From contig PLZV01000023.1 of assembly GCA_003152315.1 (NCBI GenBank), positions 1-64,000 of the forward strand: a stretch of DNA of 64,000 bases, in the 5' to 3' direction. Within the stretch, counting starts at the first letter, position 1. Each line of letters opens with the position of its first letter. A program made the translations under genes and the position numbers. This document shows positions 9,682-19,223 of this stretch, piece by piece. The notes beneath the pieces are model-generated. The model was not told the origin of the DNA. It did no database searches and worked only from the letters and a program-made list of their open reading frames with translations. The stretch comes from Verrucomicrobiota bacterium. GTDB taxonomy: Bacteria; Verrucomicrobiota; Verrucomicrobiia; Palsa-1439.

Positions 9682-10695
9682 TCAGGATGCGCCCATTGAT
9701 AGAACAGCCGCACCCTCAACTTTCCCGTCACGCAAGTCGCACAATGCGTCGTTGGCTCGATCCAGCGAATAAACCTGTACTTGGGTCTTGACCGGCACTT
9801 GGGGAGCGATCTCCAGGAATTCCTCACCGTCGCGGCGCGTCAGATTGGCTACCGACCGAACGGACCGTTCTTCCCAAAGCAGTTGGTACGGAAAGGAAGG
9901 GATATCGCTCATGTGAATTCCACCACAAACAACTGTGCCGCCCTTGCCGACCGCGCGAAGGGCGGCAGGAACCAGCGAACCGACGGGCGCAAAGATGATG
10001 GCCGCGTCCAGTTGCTCCGGCGGTTGTTCATCAGAACCGCCGGCCCACACCGCTCCGAGGCGCCGGGCGAATCCCTGGTCTTTGACGTCCCCTGGCTTCG
10101 TAAAGGCATAGACTCGTCGCTTCTGGTAAACCGCCACTTGAGTGAGAATGTGGGCCGCCGCGCCAAATCCATAAAGCCCCAGGTTCCGTGCGTCCTTCCC
10201 GGCGATTCGATACGAGCGGTAGCCGATCAGACCGGCGCACAGCCACGGCGCAGTCTCCGCGTCCCCGGGGCCTGCTGCCAGATGAAAGCTGAACGCCGCG
10301 TCAGCCACGGTGTATTCTGCGAAGCCGCCATTGACCGTATAACCAGTGAACTGCGCATTCTCACAAAGGTTCTCCTGGCCCCTCTTGCAGTAACGACAAT
10401 CGCCACAGGCGAACGCCAGCCAGGGCACGCCCACCCGGTCGCCGTTGCGAAAGTTTTCAACCTTCTCACCGATCTGGGCGACATTGCCCACGATTTCATG
10501 ACCGGGTATCAGGGGTAGTTTTGGGTCTGTAAGTTCCCCATCAACGATGTGCAAATCCGTGCGACACACACCACAAGCATGAACGCGAATCAGAATCTGG
10601 TTTGGCTTTGGCCGGGGAATGGGTACTTTCCTGAGACGCAGTGGCTGCTTCGGTTTTTCCAGCAGCATCGCGCCCATGGTCTCCGGTACTTGCAT
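9682..10695 (-). CDS. Zinc-dependent alcohol dehydrogenase (MDR family)
   Basis: This is a medium-chain dehydrogenase/reductase of 337 residues that oxidises alcohols or reduces aldehydes with NAD(P). The catalytic zinc site is visible as CGVCRTDLH near residue 40 and the GHE motif (PGHEIVG) near 66. The structural zinc loop has the spacing CGDCRYCKRGQENLC at about residues 95-110. The Rossmann part has GLYGFGAAAH near 175. The overall pattern is closest to AdhA/AdhP-type enzymes, but the substrate cannot be read from sequence. It is divergent from the GH31 gene, with 57 bp between start codons. A weak AGGT is the only candidate ribosome site. Confidence 0.9.
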   Translation of the reverse strand: MQVPETMGAMLLEKPKQPLRLRKVPIPRPKPNQILIRVHACGVCRTDLHIVDGELTDPKLPLIPGHEIVGNVAQIGEKVENFRNGDRVGVPWLAFACGDCRYCKRGQENLCENAQFTGYTVNGGFAEYTVADAAFSFHLAAGPGDAETAPWLCAGLIGYRSYRIAGKDARNLGLYGFGAAAHILTQVAVYQKRRVYAFTKPGDVKDQGFARRLGAVWAGGSDEQPPEQLDAAIIFAPVGSLVPAALRAVGKGGTVVCGGIHMSDIPSFPYQLLWEERSVRSVANLTRRDGEEFLEIAPQVPVKTQVQVYSLDRANDALCDLRDGKVEGAAVLSMGAS

Positions 10696-10752
10696 CGCTT
10701 AACCTGTGTACCACTCTAGCCTTGATAATTCGAGGTTTCTCGGGCAAAATGC

Positions 10753-13700
10753 ATGCCTGTGAAACGAGCCACGACGCTCTTTTTGACCTTTCTTCTCGGC
10801 TTGCCCGCCATCAGTCTCGCTGATCCCGGTAACGTAGTTTCCTGGTTTAGCAATTCGCTGAATGAACTCACGTTCACTTGTGCAACCGCTGTTGTGAAGC
10901 TGAACCTGGTGGATGCGAATGTCGCCCGGGTGCGCCTGGAGCCAAGCGGAGTGGCTTTCAACACGAATGTTTCCTTCACCGTCATCAAGAACTGGGTTCT
11001 CCCTCCGATCACCGTGGTTGACGGGAGCACGCTGACCGTCACCACTTCGGGCCTGCGGGTGGACGTGTCCAAAACACCGTTCCACCTCACGTTCCGCAAG
11101 CCGGACGGCACACTGTGGCTGACCGACACCAACGCCACCGGCTTCACCATCACCCCCAGCGGTTCCATCACCAACCTGAGCGAGACGTTTGGCATGCCGG
11201 GTGGCGAGCAGTTTTACGGACTCGGGCTCGTGCTCGGCAAGCCCCTGAGCTATCGCGGACAGACGCGCACACTTTATAACGCGCGCAGCGGATTCTCGTC
11301 GGGGGCCATGACGGACATGGCGGTGCCTCTGATGGTGTCATCGAAGGGCTACGGTGTGTTCGTGGACAATACGTTCTCACAGACCTGGGATTTTACCCTC
11401 TCCAGCACCACGCAATGGCGCGCGTTGGTTACTTCCGGTGAGTTGAATTACTACTTCATCGGTGGAAACACCCCGGCGGATGCGTTGAATCGGTATGGGC
11501 AAATCGTCGGCACCGCGCCTGTCGCGCCCCGTTGGGCAATGGGATACATGCAGTCGAAGTATGGGTATCGCAACTGGTCGCAGATGTACACGGCGGTGAG
11601 CACATTCCGGACGAACGACCTGCCGGTCGATACACTGATTCTGGATTTGTATTGGTTTGGGTCGCCGAGCGTGATGGGCGGACTCACGTGGGACAACACG
11701 AATTTTCCAAATCAGTCCAGCAACCTGACGGCGCTGGCGAATTTAGGTGTCAAAACCATCAATATCCACGAGGAATACATCAACAACGCCAATCAGCCCG
11801 CGCTTGGCAATTTCAACACGGCGGCGGCGGCGCATTATCTACTGACCACCGACGCGGCGATGACGACACCGAGCATCCAGGTGAACAACGGGTTTTACAA
11901 CACGGCCGGCTATGTCGATTTTTCCAACCCGTCGGCGCGCGGCTGGTGGTTTTCGAAGATCAAGCCCTTGTATGACGCGGGCATTGCCGGCTTCTGGACG
12001 GACCTTGGCGAGCCGGAACAGGACAACGCGAATGATTTTCTTTTTGGCGGACATCGCGAGTCGGAGATGCACAACGTGTACAACCTTCTGTGGCATCAGG
12101 GACTGGCGGAAGGATTTGCCACCAACTACCCCAATGCGCGGCTCTACATCCTGAGTCGGTCGGGGTTTGCGGGCGATCACCGGTTTGGCGTCGGACATTG
12201 GACGAATGACACCGGCGCGGATTGGACAACTTTCGCGGCGCATTTGAATGCGATCTGCAATTATGGTTTGTCGGGCTTGAACTATTTCGGCAGCGACATC
12301 GGCGGGTTCACGGGAACGCCGACCGATGAACTGTACGTTCGATGGTTTCAGTTTGGAGCATTTTGTCCGGTGTTTCGCGCACACGGCATGGACAGCAAGC
12401 CGGTGGCGCCGTACGAGTTCGATCTGTTCGTGCAAGATCATTGCCGCAACATGATGAAGTTGCATTATCGCCTGTTGCCGTACGAGTACACGATGGCGCG
12501 CGAGACGTTTGACACAGGAATCCCGATGGATCGCGCGCTACCGCTGGCGTTCCCAAGCGACACCAATGGTTTCATCAATGGCTCCCAGTTCATGTTCGGG
12601 TCGAATATCATGGTCGCGCCCGTCAGCACACAGGGAGCGGGTTCACGGTCGGTGTACCTGCCGGCGGGAAACTGGATCGATTTGTGGGGTGGACAGGCTC
12701 TCACCGGGCCAGTGACGACGAATTGGGCCGCACCGATCTCCCAGATCCCGGCGTTCTATCGCGACAACTCAATTACGCCTCTCGGGCCGTACGTCCAATC
12801 GAGCCAGTTTGACGATGGAACGGTGCGCGGGTTACGCGTGTATTGCAGTACGAATGCCAGCGGCACCGTTTACGATGACGATGGCGTGTCGACCGGATTT
12901 CGCTCCAATCAGTTTGCCACGACGTCGATCAGCGCGGCGGCGTTGAGCAACAGTGTGGCCCTGAACATCGGCAGCGCGGTGGGCTCCTATACCGGTCAGC
13001 CAGCGCAACGAATGTGGCAGGTGGAAGTGTATTGCACGAATGCTGTTTCCGACGTGGTCGCGGACGGCGTGTCGTTGGCCAGCTTCACCAGCGCGGAATC
13101 GCTGACCTCGGCTCCGTCAGGTTACTACGTGGACGGCGCGGAGCATCTGGTACGGATGGTGATACCGTCGGCCCCGATCACGCAATCGCATCTGGTAACA
13201 ACCTATCTCAACCAGACATCGCCACCCCCGTATGAAGCTCGGATTAACGGTGGCGGCCGTCCCTATCTCGACCGCGGCGGAGCGATGTGGGTGGAAGATC
13301 GCGCCTATCATGCGGGCTCGTTTGGTATCAATGGTGGTGCCAGTAATATGGTCGCTAACGCGATTGCCGGCACGGATGACGATGTCCTCTACCAGTCGGA
13401 ACACCTCGGTGCGACCTTCACGGCGCTCTTCGATTGTCCGAATGGCACCTACGAAACAACCTTGTACGATGCCGAGACTCGCTGGAACGCCCCCGGTCAG
13501 CGGATTTTTAATGTATCCATCCTGGGCCAGCAAGTCCTGAGCAACTTCGACATCTTCGCCGCCGCAGGTGGGTCCAACAAGGCGGTCGTCGTCACGTTCA
13601 CCAACATCGTCTCCAGCGGACAACTCGAAATCGACTTCAACGCTGTCGCCACCCCATCAGAAACAAACGCCCGCGTCTCCGCCATTCGTGTCAGAAAAAT

Positions 13701-14904
13701 CGCCGATCCCATCTTCGAATCGATCCCCCCAACTGTCTTCATTAGCTCGCCCGTCAATGGCACCACGGTCGCGGGCACCCTGGCGGTCATGGGCACAGCC
13801 AGTGACAATGTCGCCGTGGCGAAGGTCGAGGTCAGTATCGATAACGGCGGCTGGAGCATCGCGACGGGCACGACGAACTGGTTGTTCTCGCTCAACACGG
13901 CAACCCTACTGAACGGTCTGCACACCATCTCCGCGCGCGCCACCGACGGATCGGGCAACGTGTCGAGCATCCCGTCCGTCACGGTGCGTGTGATCAATGT
14001 GCCGGGCGCCTACCTCGCGCGCATCAGCCCCGGCAACCCGAGCAACGCCACCGATTGCGCCGCGAATGTGTGGATGGCGGATCAGGGGTACACACCCGGT
14101 TCGTTTGGGTATTCGGGGAACGGCAGCGGCGGTTACGTCAACAATGCGATTTCCGGTGTCTGCGCGAACGTCTGGCCGCTCTACCAGCGCGAACGCTACA
14201 GCACCGCATCCGGCGGGTACAGTTACCTCTTCGACTGCCCCCCGGGTATTTACGAAACGACGCTGCTCGAGGCGGAAACCTACTGGAGCAGCACGAACGC
14301 GCGTGTGTTCAACGTGTTCCTTCAAGGGCAGCAGGTCCTGACGAATTTCGACATTTTTAAGACGGCTGGCGGCCAGAACATCCCAATCAGCCGCGTTTTC
14401 ACGAGCGCCGTGGCCGCCGCGCAACTCGAGATGGACTTCATTCCCATCACCGACAACGCCCGCGCTTCTGGAATTCAGGTCCGCAAGATCGCCGACCTTG
14501 ATAGCGACGCCGATGGCATTCCTGATTGGTGGATGCTCGCGTACTTCAACCACCCAACGGGCCAGGGCGCCGATTATTCGCTGGCCAACGACGATGCCGA
14601 TGGCACCGGCCAGAACAACTTGTTCAAGTACGTCACCGGATTGAATCCCCTAGACCCGACTGCGGTATTTGTTCTCAACATCGCCAGCGTACCGAACCAG
14701 CCGTTACAGAACAATCTGCTGTTTGATCCTGTGGCCCTGGGCCGGACCTATGCCCCCCAATTCAGTGTCGATTTGGTCAGCGGCCTTTGGTCGCAGCTTA
14801 CCGGTTTTGCCGGTCCCGTAACCAACGGGAACCAGGTCACGATCACCGATTTGAATGCGACCCAGTCCAATAAGTTCTATCGCATCCACATCACCTATCC
14901 CTGA
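10753..14904 (+). CDS. Exported GH31 alpha-glycosidase with two malectin domains
   Basis: This 1383-residue exported enzyme hydrolyses alpha-glucosides or alpha-xylosides (GH31, retaining mechanism). A signal peptide covers residues 1-23. A beta-sandwich leads to the TIM barrel starting near residue 255 (APRWAMGYMQSKYGY). The likely nucleophile is Asp417 in GFWTDLGEPE and the likely acid/base is Asp486 in GHWTNDTGADW. After the barrel come a malectin-type carbohydrate-binding domain (about 823-985), an Ig-like domain (about 995-1080, SSPVNGTTVAGTLAVMG) and a second malectin domain (about 1087-1245). A calcium-type DLDSDADGIPDWW segment follows, then a C-terminal module ending FYRIHITYP that is shared with other exported proteins here. 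The two malectin copies suggest an internal duplication. Substrate is not predictable. Confidence 0.92.
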   Translation: MPVKRATTLFLTFLLGLPAISLADPGNVVSWFSNSLNELTFTCATAVVKLNLVDANVARVRLEPSGVAFNTNVSFTVIKNWVLPPITVVDGSTLTVTTSGLRVDVSKTPFHLTFRKPDGTLWLTDTNATGFTITPSGSITNLSETFGMPGGEQFYGLGLVLGKPLSYRGQTRTLYNARSGFSSGAMTDMAVPLMVSSKGYGVFVDNTFSQTWDFTLSSTTQWRALVTSGELNYYFIGGNTPADALNRYGQIVGTAPVAPRWAMGYMQSKYGYRNWSQMYTAVSTFRTNDLPVDTLILDLYWFGSPSVMGGLTWDNTNFPNQSSNLTALANLGVKTINIHEEYINNANQPALGNFNTAAAAHYLLTTDAAMTTPSIQVNNGFYNTAGYVDFSNPSARGWWFSKIKPLYDAGIAGFWTDLGEPEQDNANDFLFGGHRESEMHNVYNLLWHQGLAEGFATNYPNARLYILSRSGFAGDHRFGVGHWTNDTGADWTTFAAHLNAICNYGLSGLNYFGSDIGGFTGTPTDELYVRWFQFGAFCPVFRAHGMDSKPVAPYEFDLFVQDHCRNMMKLHYRLLPYEYTMARETFDTGIPMDRALPLAFPSDTNGFINGSQFMFGSNIMVAPVSTQGAGSRSVYLPAGNWIDLWGGQALTGPVTTNWAAPISQIPAFYRDNSITPLGPYVQSSQFDDGTVRGLRVYCSTNASGTVYDDDGVSTGFRSNQFATTSISAAALSNSVALNIGSAVGSYTGQPAQRMWQVEVYCTNAVSDVVADGVSLASFTSAESLTSAPSGYYVDGAEHLVRMVIPSAPITQSHLVTTYLNQTSPPPYEARINGGGRPYLDRGGAMWVEDRAYHAGSFGINGGASNMVANAIAGTDDDVLYQSEHLGATFTALFDCPNGTYETTLYDAETRWNAPGQRIFNVSILGQQVLSNFDIFAAAGGSNKAVVVTFTNIVSSGQLEIDFNAVATPSETNARVSAIRVRKIADPIFESIPPTVFISSPVNGTTVAGTLAVMGTASDNVAVAKVEVSIDNGGWSIATGTTNWLFSLNTATLLNGLHTISARATDGSGNVSSIPSVTVRVINVPGAYLARISPGNPSNATDCAANVWMADQGYTPGSFGYSGNGSGGYVNNAISGVCANVWPLYQRERYSTASGGYSYLFDCPPGIYETTLLEAETYWSSTNARVFNVFLQGQQVLTNFDIFKTAGGQNIPISRVFTSAVAAAQLEMDFIPITDNARASGIQVRKIADLDSDADGIPDWWMLAYFNHPTGQGADYSLANDDADGTGQNNLFKYVTGLNPLDPTAVFVLNIASVPNQPLQNNLLFDPVALGRTYAPQFSVDLVSGLWSQLTGFAGPVTNGNQVTITDLNATQSNKFYRIHITYP

Positions 14905-15000
14905 GCGCCGCCGCCGCGACCACGCGTTTGGAAATTCCTTGCGGTACTCTCAGTTCAGGACTAGCATTCAGTCGGCGGTGAGAAAGGAGACGCGTGGGTC

Positions 15001-15240
15001 ATGGACATTTCCTTCGGCTGCCCCGAGTGCCGACAGCACATGGTGATCGACGAAGCCGGAGCCGGTCTTCTCGTGGCGTGCCCCAAGTGTGGCCGAGAGA
15101 TCCGCGTTCCCAGTCCCCTCGACCCGAAATCGAATCCCGGCGCCACGCCGGTAAATGTTTCCCGGCCGGACAAGGAGAGGACAGTTGCCATGAAGTGGAC
15201 CCCTCCTTCCTCAACGACGCGCCAAAAACCGAAACTTTGA
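15001..15240 (+). CDS. Small zinc-ribbon protein, 79 aa
   Basis: The N terminus has two CxxC pairs (CPEC at residues 7-10, CPKC at 28-31) separated by IDEAGAGLLV, forming a zinc ribbon. The remaining roughly 45 residues are polar and Pro/Ser-rich, with no membrane segment. The first 38 residues closely resemble the N terminus of the zinc-ribbon/GYF protein at 52899, so this may be a shortened relative or a separate stand-alone ribbon. An AAGGAG lies about 13 nt upstream of the ATG. The role is unknown; such ribbons usually mediate protein or nucleic-acid contacts. Confidence 0.6.
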   Translation: MDISFGCPECRQHMVIDEAGAGLLVACPKCGREIRVPSPLDPKSNPGATPVNVSRPDKERTVAMKWTPPSSTTRQKPKL

Positions 15241-15299
15241 CCGCCTAGTCCCGACGACACCTTGAGCATGTGTGCCAAGCGGTGATAGGATGTCGTGCT

Positions 15300-16655
15300 A
15301 TGAAGTCACCAATGACAGGCAAGACCGGTCTCGCTCGGCTTCTCGAAGTGTTCTCGGAAACTTTTGGACTTGGTCGTGCCGCCGCGATCAGTGCCATTCT
15401 CCTGATCGGTTCCGGTACCGTCTTTGCTGTCTTCTGGTTCTTTCACTCGGCCCCGCCCCACACCATTACCATCACCAGCGGTCCCGAGGGCAGCGCCTTC
15501 CAAAAGTCCGCCGAGAAATACCGCAAAATCCTGGCTCGCAGTGGCGTAAAGTTGAACGTTCTTCCGTCCGCGGGATCGATGGAGAATCTCAAACGGCTCG
15601 GTGACCCGGCGTTTCGCGTCGACATCGGTTTTGTCCAGGGCGGTGTTACCAACGGGGTCAACACCGACCAACTGGTCTCGCTCGGGAGCGTCGCCTATGA
15701 ACCGCTGCTGGTTTTCTATCGGGGCGCCAACCCGGCGGAACTGCTCTCCGAACTTAATGGCAAGCGCCTGGCCATTGGTCCTGTGGGCAGTGGCACGCGG
15801 GCCCTCGCTTCCGCCCTGCTGCAGGCCAACGGGATTGAAACCGGCGGCCCAACGGTGCTGTTGGATCTGGATGCCGAAGCCGCCACCAAGGCGCTGCTGG
15901 CGGGCTCTGTCGATGCCGTATTCTTGATGGGTGACTCCGCCTCAACCGAGAACATGCGCCAGCTTCTACGGACACCGGACATCCAGCTGTTCGATTTCAC
16001 ACAAGCCGACGCTTATGCGCGCCGCATCCACTACTTGAACAAGCTCCAGCTTCCGCGGGGAGTCGTCGATTTCGGGAAGAATATTCCATCGCATGATGTC
16101 TCTCTGGTCGCGCCGACGGTCGAACTGGTTGCGCGGGCCAAACTGCATCCGGCATTGATCGATTTGTTGCTGGAGGCCGCGCGCGAAGTGCATGGCGGCG
16201 CCGCCCTGTTCCAGCGCCGCGGCGAGTTCCCGGCTCCGCTGGAAATTGACATTCGCCTGAGTGACGAAGCCCGGCGCTACTACGGATCGGGTAAGAGCTT
16301 TCTCTATCGTTCACTCCCTTTTTGGCTGGCCAGCCGGTTGAACCGTATCCTCGTGGCCTTTGTCCCGATGTTGTTCGTGTTGATCCCAGGACTGCGCCTC
16401 ATCCCAACGGTCTATCAGTGGCAAATCCGCTTGCGGATCTATCGTTCCTACCGCGCGCTGCTGTCGGTCGAACGAGGAGCCTTTGCCAGCCCGACGCCCC
16501 AGAATCGAGATGAATTGCTCACGCGCTTGGGACACATCGAGAAAACCGTCAACAAAATGAAAGTCCCCGCCTCCTTCGCCGACCAATTCTACGTCCTCCG
16601 CCAGAACATCATCTTTGTCCGCAATAAGCTTGTGGCCATCCCTGCACCGCACTGA
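15300..16655 (+). CDS. TAXI family TRAP-type solute-binding protein
   Basis: This 451-residue protein has an N-terminal membrane anchor (about residues 25-47), then a TAXI/NMT1-like periplasmic binding fold. The landmarks are TITSGPEGSAFQKSAEKYRKIL, GSMENLKRL, GFVQGGV, KRLAIGPVGSGTR and the AVFLMGD hinge. A second hydrophobic segment (about 345-370) and a charged helical tail follow, as in longer TAXI proteins. Family members bind acidic ligands such as glutamate or other carboxylates for import. No TRAP permease genes are next to it, so it may act with a distant permease or as a sensor. The start at 15300 was chosen because AGGA lies 9 nt upstream; an ATG at 15270 adds ten unlikely residues. 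Confidence 0.85.
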   Translation: MKSPMTGKTGLARLLEVFSETFGLGRAAAISAILLIGSGTVFAVFWFFHSAPPHTITITSGPEGSAFQKSAEKYRKILARSGVKLNVLPSAGSMENLKRLGDPAFRVDIGFVQGGVTNGVNTDQLVSLGSVAYEPLLVFYRGANPAELLSELNGKRLAIGPVGSGTRALASALLQANGIETGGPTVLLDLDAEAATKALLAGSVDAVFLMGDSASTENMRQLLRTPDIQLFDFTQADAYARRIHYLNKLQLPRGVVDFGKNIPSHDVSLVAPTVELVARAKLHPALIDLLLEAAREVHGGAALFQRRGEFPAPLEIDIRLSDEARRYYGSGKSFLYRSLPFWLASRLNRILVAFVPMLFVLIPGLRLIPTVYQWQIRLRIYRSYRALLSVERGAFASPTPQNRDELLTRLGHIEKTVNKMKVPASFADQFYVLRQNIIFVRNKLVAIPAPH

Positions 16656-16679
16656 GGCAGACATTCGTTCCGGTCTCGC

Positions 16680-18191
16680 TTACTCCAGTGTCGCGAAAGC
16701 CGGGCCGAGATGTTCGATCAAATCCGTCGTTAGCATTGCGCGGGCCCCAAGCTTCTCGTTCGCGAGATCGCCGGCGAGTCCGTGGAGGAACACGCCCGCG
16801 CGCGCGGCGTCGAAGGCCGCCATCCCTTGTGCGAGGAACGCGCCAATGATGCCCGTAAGCGCGTCGCCCATGCCACCCTTGGCCATGCCGGGATTGCCGG
16901 TCGAATTGATCCAGAGCCCGCCTGACTTTTCGGTGACCACCGTCCCCGCGCCTTTCAAGACCATGACCACTCCATACTCCTGCGCAAAACTCCGCGCCAG
17001 GCCCCAGCGGTCGGCCTGCACTTCCTTCACCGTCTTCCCGGTGAGCCGCGCCATTTCGCCGGGATGCGGCGTGAGCACGAGCGGTTTCTGCAGTTTCTTC
17101 AACGCCGCCACACCTTGCGCCATCGCGTTCAACGCATCGGCGTCCACCACCATCGGCAACGGACAACTGCTCACCACTTTCCAGACCATCTTTTGCGTCT
17201 CGGCCTGCTGACCGAGTCCGGGACCGATGGCGACGGCATCAAACCGTGCGAAATAACTCGGACTGAGTTGCTCAAACTCCACGGGCTGCGGCATCACTTC
17301 CGGCGGGCATTGCGCCGCGACGATGGGATAGATGTTTCGCGGCACCGCCAACGTGACCAACCCCGCGCCCGCGCGCGCGGCGGCGTGTGCCACCATCGCG
17401 GGCGCGCCCGTGTACCCCTCGGAGCCGGCGATGACCAGCAGATGACCGAAGTCGCCCTTATTGGCGGAACGACGGCGCGGTGGCAACAGCGGCTTGACGT
17501 CCTGCGCCGTGAGTAGTTCTACGTCGGTCGAAATCTCCTCCACAAACTCCCGCGGAATTCCGATGTTGGCAACTTCGATGCGGCCCACGAAATCTGCCGC
17601 GGCCGGTTTCAACAGACCGATCTTCGGCAGGGCCATGGTGACCGTCGTATCCGCGCGAACGCCGAAGCCATGCACGTCACCGGTGTCGCTGCCAAGCCCC
17701 GACGGGATGTCGATGGCCACGACGGGCAAATGCAGGCCGTTGACGACCTTGATTGCCGTCGCGTACGGCTCGCGTACCTGGCCCTTCAGTCCGGTACCGA
17801 GCAAACCGTCGACGATCACCGCCGGTTCCGTTTCGGCCACGATCGTGGAAAGTTCGTCGAGCGTCGGCAATTCGAAGACGCGAATCGCGCTGACGAGTTT
17901 CTGGAAATGCAGCAGCGAATCGCCCTGCAACTCGTTGCGGCGGCAGAGCAATACCAACGTCGGATAGCAACCGGCGCCGGCCAGATGCCGCGCCGCCACG
18001 ATCGCATCTCCGCCGTTGTTCCCCTTCCCCGCGAACAGGAGGACCGACCGCGAGTCTTGTCGCTTCAGAAACTGGATCGTGGCCCGCGCAACGGCATAAC
18101 CCGCGCGTTCCATGAGTTCTTCCCCGGCTGTGCCCGCGGCGATGCTGCGTTGGTCGAGTTCGCGGATTTGCGCCGTCGTGACCGCTTTCAT
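16680..18191 (-). CDS. nnr: Bifunctional NAD(P)H-hydrate repair enzyme (epimerase/dehydratase)
   Basis: This enzyme repairs hydrated NADH and NADPH. The N-terminal YjeF_N domain (about residues 1-215) epimerises the R form to S; it shows IRELDQRSIAAG and the AGKGNNGGDA loop near residue 55. The C-terminal YjeF_C (ribokinase-like) domain dehydrates the S form with ADP or ATP. It shows KGDFGHLLVIAGS near 245, LTPHPGEMARL near 375 and NPGMAKGGMGDALTG near 440. The last has Met in place of the usual Ser of the GSGD motif. Length (503 residues) fits the fused bacterial form. The start is taken at MKAVTTAQIREL (18191), the family N terminus; an ATG 36 bp upstream is possible. Confidence 0.95.
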   Translation of the reverse strand: MKAVTTAQIRELDQRSIAAGTAGEELMERAGYAVARATIQFLKRQDSRSVLLFAGKGNNGGDAIVAARHLAGAGCYPTLVLLCRRNELQGDSLLHFQKLVSAIRVFELPTLDELSTIVAETEPAVIVDGLLGTGLKGQVREPYATAIKVVNGLHLPVVAIDIPSGLGSDTGDVHGFGVRADTTVTMALPKIGLLKPAAADFVGRIEVANIGIPREFVEEISTDVELLTAQDVKPLLPPRRRSANKGDFGHLLVIAGSEGYTGAPAMVAHAAARAGAGLVTLAVPRNIYPIVAAQCPPEVMPQPVEFEQLSPSYFARFDAVAIGPGLGQQAETQKMVWKVVSSCPLPMVVDADALNAMAQGVAALKKLQKPLVLTPHPGEMARLTGKTVKEVQADRWGLARSFAQEYGVVMVLKGAGTVVTEKSGGLWINSTGNPGMAKGGMGDALTGIIGAFLAQGMAAFDAARAGVFLHGLAGDLANEKLGARAMLTTDLIEHLGPAFATLE

Positions 18192-18299
18192 CGCCGCCAG
18201 TGTAGTGGACGGTTTTCCCAAAAGCAACGCCCCGACATATGACAGAAGGCCACAATTTCAAATGCGTTTGACAACCTCTCGACTGCACCCCTAGTTTAC

Positions 18300-19223
18300 A
18301 TGTCGATGGTGATCACTGCCCCAACACCGATCTCGCCCGCCGCCACCCCTCTGGGCTGGATCGGCACCGGGGTCATGGGCCTGTCGATGTGCGGTCATCT
18401 TCTCAGCAAAGGCTATGCCATTACGGTCCACAACCGCACGAAGTCCAAGGCTCAACCCTTGCTAGACAAGGGCGCGCAGTGGGGCGATTCGCCTCGGGCC
18501 GTTGCGACTCAATCGGACGTCCTCTTCACCATGGTTGGTTATCCGCGCGATGTGCGGGAAATTTATTTCGGCGAGAGTGGCGTGCTCGCGGGCGTGAAAC
18601 CCGGCGGCCTTGTCATTGACATGACCACGACCGAGCCCAGTTTATCGAAAGAGATTTACGCAGCCGCCAAAGCGAAAGGCGTTGACGCCATCGACGCGCC
18701 GGTTTCTGGTGGCGATGTCGGCGCGCGCAATGCCACGCTCTCCATCATGGTCGGCGGCGATGCGGGAGCCGTCGAGCGCGCGCGGCCGCTGTTGGAAGTC
18801 CTCGGCAAGACCATCATTCACCAGGGCGGCGCGGGCGCCGGCCAACATGCCAAGATGTGCAACCAGATTGTCATCGCGGGGACGATGATCGGCGTTTGCG
18901 AAAGCCTGCTCTACGGACACAAGGCCGGACTCAATCTCGAGACCATGCTGCAATCCATTCGCGGCGGCGCTGCGGGCTGCTGGAGTCTCGACAACCTTGC
19001 CCCGCGCATCCTGCAACGCAATTTCGTACCGGGCTTTCTCGTGGACCACTTCGTCAAGGACATGGAGATCGCCCTCGCGGAAGCCGAGCGCGCAGGCCTT
19101 GTGTTACCAGGATTGAAACTGGTAGACGAACTCTACCGCACGCTCCAAGCGCAGGGACACGGTCGTAGCGGCACGCACGCGTTGTACCTGGCGCTGGAAG
19201 CAATGTCACAAAAGCCGGCCTGA
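18300..19223 (+). CDS. NAD(P)-dependent beta-hydroxyacid dehydrogenase (3-HIBADH family)
   Basis: This 307-residue oxidoreductase belongs to the 3-hydroxyisobutyrate/tartronate-semialdehyde/glyoxylate reductase family. The Rossmann motif [17 protein letters not shown] lies near residue 19. The substrate-binding [16 protein letters not shown] segment is near 130, and the catalytic-lysine region [11 protein letters not shown] is near 180. These positions and the length match the family. The exact substrate is unknown; glyoxylate and succinic semialdehyde are both possible. It starts 108 bp from the divergent nnr start, and its 3' end overlaps the convergent FGGY kinase by 18 bp. Confidence 0.92.
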   Translation: MSMVITAPTPISPAATPLGWIGTGVMGLSMCGHLLSKGYAITVHNRTKSKAQPLLDKGAQWGDSPRAVATQSDVLFTMVGYPRDVREIYFGESGVLAGVKPGGLVIDMTTTEPSLSKEIYAAAKAKGVDAIDAPVSGGDVGARNATLSIMVGGDAGAVERARPLLEVLGKTIIHQGGAGAGQHAKMCNQIVIAGTMIGVCESLLYGHKAGLNLETMLQSIRGGAAGCWSLDNLAPRILQRNFVPGFLVDHFVKDMEIALAEAERAGLVLPGLKLVDELYRTLQAQGHGRSGTHALYLALEAMSQKPA